Shown here: piece after piece, positions 7,455 to 8,733 of the stretch
Layout: each line of letters begins with the position of its first letter
Numbering within the stretch: the stretch's first letter is position 1
NCBI GenBank assembly: GCA_031254905.1
Contig: JAIRTN010000107.1
Location: 1 to 8,733 of the forward strand
Reading direction: 5' to 3'
Source of the DNA: Coriobacteriales bacterium
GTDB taxonomy: Bacteria; Actinomycetota; Coriobacteriia; Coriobacteriales; UBA8131
DNA: 8,733 nt
Made by a program: the position numbers and the translations under genes
Notes under the pieces: generated by a model
Seen by the model: the letters and a program-made list of their open reading frames with translations, nothing else
Database searches by the model: none
Told to the model about the DNA's origin: nothing

Positions 7455-7475
7455 ACTACTGTATTCGGAGTCAGG

Positions 7476-8147
7476 ATGAGAGAGTTGTCGGCCTTCGCAG
7501 ACGAGAGCGGGGATAGTTCGATTCAATCGAAGTACTACCTTCTTACGCTGGTGTTCCATGACCAAGTTGACAACATTGCTCCCAATATCGTGAAACACGA
7601 ACATGCGCTGAAAGCCGCAGGACTCCCAGATGTTCCTTTCCACATGTCGCCTCTGTTAAACGGACACCACGACTACGAACATCTGACCCTGAATCAGCGC
7701 AGACAGCTCCTTGTGAAATTCTTTACGTTCGTCAAACTTGCGCCCATCAGGTATAAAACCTTCGCTTATCAGAAGAGCGAGATTTCGCCTGATAAACTGG
7801 TAGTCAAAATGAAGCAGGATATTATCAACTACCTGTTTCAGAACATCGCGTACTTTCAACAGTTCGACACGGTAAAGGTCTACTATGATCGCGGCCAGCA
7901 ACTTATTACCAATAACCTGACCGCGGCAATGAATTATGTGCTCGCTAAGAATGTTTCTGAATTCAAGGATGGCAGTTCGGCTTACTATCGTCTTGCGCAG
8001 GCGGCTGACTTGTTCTGTGGGTTTGAATTAACGGCGCTTAAATTTGATGCTCACGAGCAGACGACAACAGACGAGATATTCTTCATTAACGCAAGGAACT
8101 TCAAACTCAACTATCTGAGAAAGCTCAGAGCAAAGTTGCTGCCATAG
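7476..8147 (+). CDS. DUF3800 domain protein (predicted RNase H-like fold)
   Basis: Encodes 223 residues, within the usual DUF3800 range. The family hallmarks are present in order: the acidic N-terminal motif FADESGD (residues 7-13, Asp9 and Glu10), a central YYDRGQ (Asp138) preceded by the hydrophobic strand TVKV, and the late LAQAADLFCGFE (Gln175, Asp178). These acidic residues are spaced as in the predicted RNase H-like active site of DUF3800 proteins. The biochemical role of the family is not established, and members often sit in mobile or defence-related regions. The start ATG has GGAG five bases upstream. Codon use is visibly more AT-rich than in leuA or the MMPL operon. It stands alone, with no toxin, restriction or transposase partner in view, and faces a broken regulator gene. 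Acquisition by transfer is inferred. Confidence 0.85.
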   Translation: MRELSAFADESGDSSIQSKYYLLTLVFHDQVDNIAPNIVKHEHALKAAGLPDVPFHMSPLLNGHHDYEHLTLNQRRQLLVKFFTFVKLAPIRYKTFAYQKSEISPDKLVVKMKQDIINYLFQNIAYFQQFDTVKVYYDRGQQLITNNLTAAMNYVLAKNVSEFKDGSSAYYRLAQAADLFCGFELTALKFDAHEQTTTDEIFFINARNFKLNYLRKLRAKLLP

Positions 8148-8159
8148 GCGCTATGCGCC
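8147..8159 (+). terminator. Short hairpin at the end of the DUF3800 gene
   Basis: GGCGC and GCGCC pair around the loop TAT, overlapping the last base of the stop codon. There is no U-tract, so termination is doubtful. The 130 bases from here to the regulator fragment hold nothing else that I can support. Confidence 0.2.
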
Positions 8160-8275
8160 GCAAAGGACATTCTGGTATCAACCCAAGACTGCAGGAAGTT
8201 AGGGTTATGGGGCCCCTTTTGAACACCGTGGCTTATTGGTGGTTCATTTGCGGATTGGGCCTGTGGCCTCGCTTT

Positions 8276-8296
8276 CTACCAAATCGATGAGAAACG
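8276..8296 (+). repeat. Right copy of the imperfect 21-bp direct repeat
   Basis: Matches 7365-7385 at 18 of 21 positions in the same orientation. Its first three bases are the stop codon (read on the minus strand) that ends the regulator fragment, so the similarity begins exactly at the fragment's broken C-terminus. Confidence 0.35.
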
Positions 8297-8614
8297 GTCT
8301 GGGTCGATTTCGCCTTTTTTGAGCAGTCCTACGATGAGGAGAAGTGCCAGTGGGATGATGGCAAAGGCCACGAGTAGCGGAACGCGCCCTATCTCTCCGA
8401 CGGTTTCCTCAAAGGTGAGGGTATAGCCGTATACGAAGCGGAATAGTATTAGGCAGACAAAGACTTGGCTGCCAAACGGAAGGAACGAGGCGGGACGAGT
8501 GACTGCCGCTTGGGCAGGCGGCTCGGCGGAAACGATGTCTTTGAGCAAGGGGCGAACGGGAGTAACGATGAGCGCCAATACAATGAGGGGCGCAATGATA
8601 TAGACGCACAGCAC
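8276..8614 (-). pseudogene. Fragment of a membrane-anchored LuxR-type regulator (membrane part only)
   Basis: An open frame on the minus strand of 112 residues from a GTG at 8614; the frame itself stays open to a stop at 8675-8677. It contains three hydrophobic helices: VYIIAPLIVLALIVTPV, a central one after the motif RPASFLPFGSQVFVCLILFR (followed by YGYTLTF), and PLLVAFAIIPLALLLIVGLL. That central motif is close to the NPxSFLP...LF...FGFALTF signature that I recall from the middle of Eggerthellaceae membrane LuxR-type regulators of roughly 480-500 residues. The N-terminal helices, the last helices and the LuxR helix-turn-helix are all missing. The frame stops at DPDRFSSIW, and the bases beyond it encode no helix-turn-helix in any frame. 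No good ribosome-binding site precedes the GTG. A decayed gene is the best reading; a small intact membrane protein is possible but less likely. Confidence 0.6.
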
Positions 8615-8694
8615 CGAATGACAGCGTGAGAAGAAGCGATTGGGGACAATGACCCTGAGAGGGTGAGAGAAAACTCATTGTATCACCAATAATT

Positions 8695-8721
8695 GCCCGC
8701 AGCGGGCGAATACAACGCCCG
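8695..8721. repeat. Alternating inverted repeats at the right edge
   Basis: GCCCGC (8695-8700) is complementary to GCGGGC (8702-8707), and CGGGCG (8703-8708) is complementary to CGCCCG (8716-8721) across a 7-base loop. The two pairings share the middle element and exclude each other. The surrounding 120 bases (8615-8733) carry no supported gene. The meaning is unknown, and the window ends before the context can be seen. Confidence 0.3.
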
Positions 8722-8733
8722 TGCTTCATCGTA

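Noticed and set aside
7265..7456. Minus-strand frame of 63 codons between tetR and the DUF3800 gene
   Set aside because: No recognisable domain, no Shine-Dalgarno, and it covers the leader hairpin; I also looked for a lost LuxR helix-turn-helix here and found none.
8210..8221. GGGGCCCC followed by TTTT as a possible terminator after the DUF3800 gene
   Set aside because: The palindrome has no loop bases, so it cannot form a normal hairpin on one strand.
7476..8296. Insertion sequence or toxin-antitoxin system around the DUF3800 gene
   Set aside because: No transposase, terminal inverted repeats or small partner gene is visible; only an imperfect direct repeat supports mobility.
8409..8729. 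Minus-strand frames of 106 and 66 codons over the right edge
   Set aside because: They are alternative frames of the regulator fragment without membrane-helix character or domain signs.

Overview
The window looks like chromosomal DNA from an actinobacterium of the Coriobacteriia, most likely Eggerthellaceae (a gut-type lineage). This is an inference from three things. Two stretches, at the far left and far right, resemble the multi-pass membrane half of the LuxR-type regulators that are strongly expanded in that family. The main genes are GC-rich. The LeuA and the MMPL / heptad-repeat protein pair also have the look of that lineage. No rRNA, tRNA, CRISPR array, transposase or integrase gene was seen.

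Left block (1-2234, minus strand): leuA (2-isopropylmalate synthase, first committed step of leucine synthesis) is followed after only 12 bp by the 5' part of a multi-pass membrane protein, which runs off the left edge. Its strong Shine-Dalgarno begins right after the leuA stop, so the two are probably co-transcribed.

Middle block (2290-7241): a divergent envelope-transport locus. A TetR-type regulator (plus strand) faces a two-gene minus-strand operon. The first operon gene encodes a 700-residue MMPL/RND-superfamily permease. The second encodes an exported protein of about 635 residues with Gly-rich heptad repeats. The two overlap by four bases if the upstream ATG is used, or are separated by 5 bp from the better-supported start. 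The operon ends in a strong hairpin terminator. The AT-rich region between regulator and permease holds a good sigma-70-like promoter and a cluster of GACATA-type motifs that are candidate operators. The simplest reading is that the TetR protein represses or senses for this export pair.

Right block (7242-8733): a small accessory patch. It holds a DUF3800 protein gene (predicted RNase H-like nuclease fold, function unknown), preceded by a leader with a perfect 8-bp hairpin. Next to it is a convergent truncated fragment of a membrane LuxR-type regulator, which lacks its DNA-binding end. An imperfect 21-bp direct repeat (18/21) flanks the DUF3800 gene, and one copy sits exactly at the broken end of the regulator fragment. 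This fits insertion or rearrangement but does not prove it. The last 120 bases hold no gene that I can support.

The most interesting points are the TetR-MMPL-heptad protein module, its candidate operator array, and the DUF3800 patch with the broken regulator. I see no clear-cut new system beyond these.
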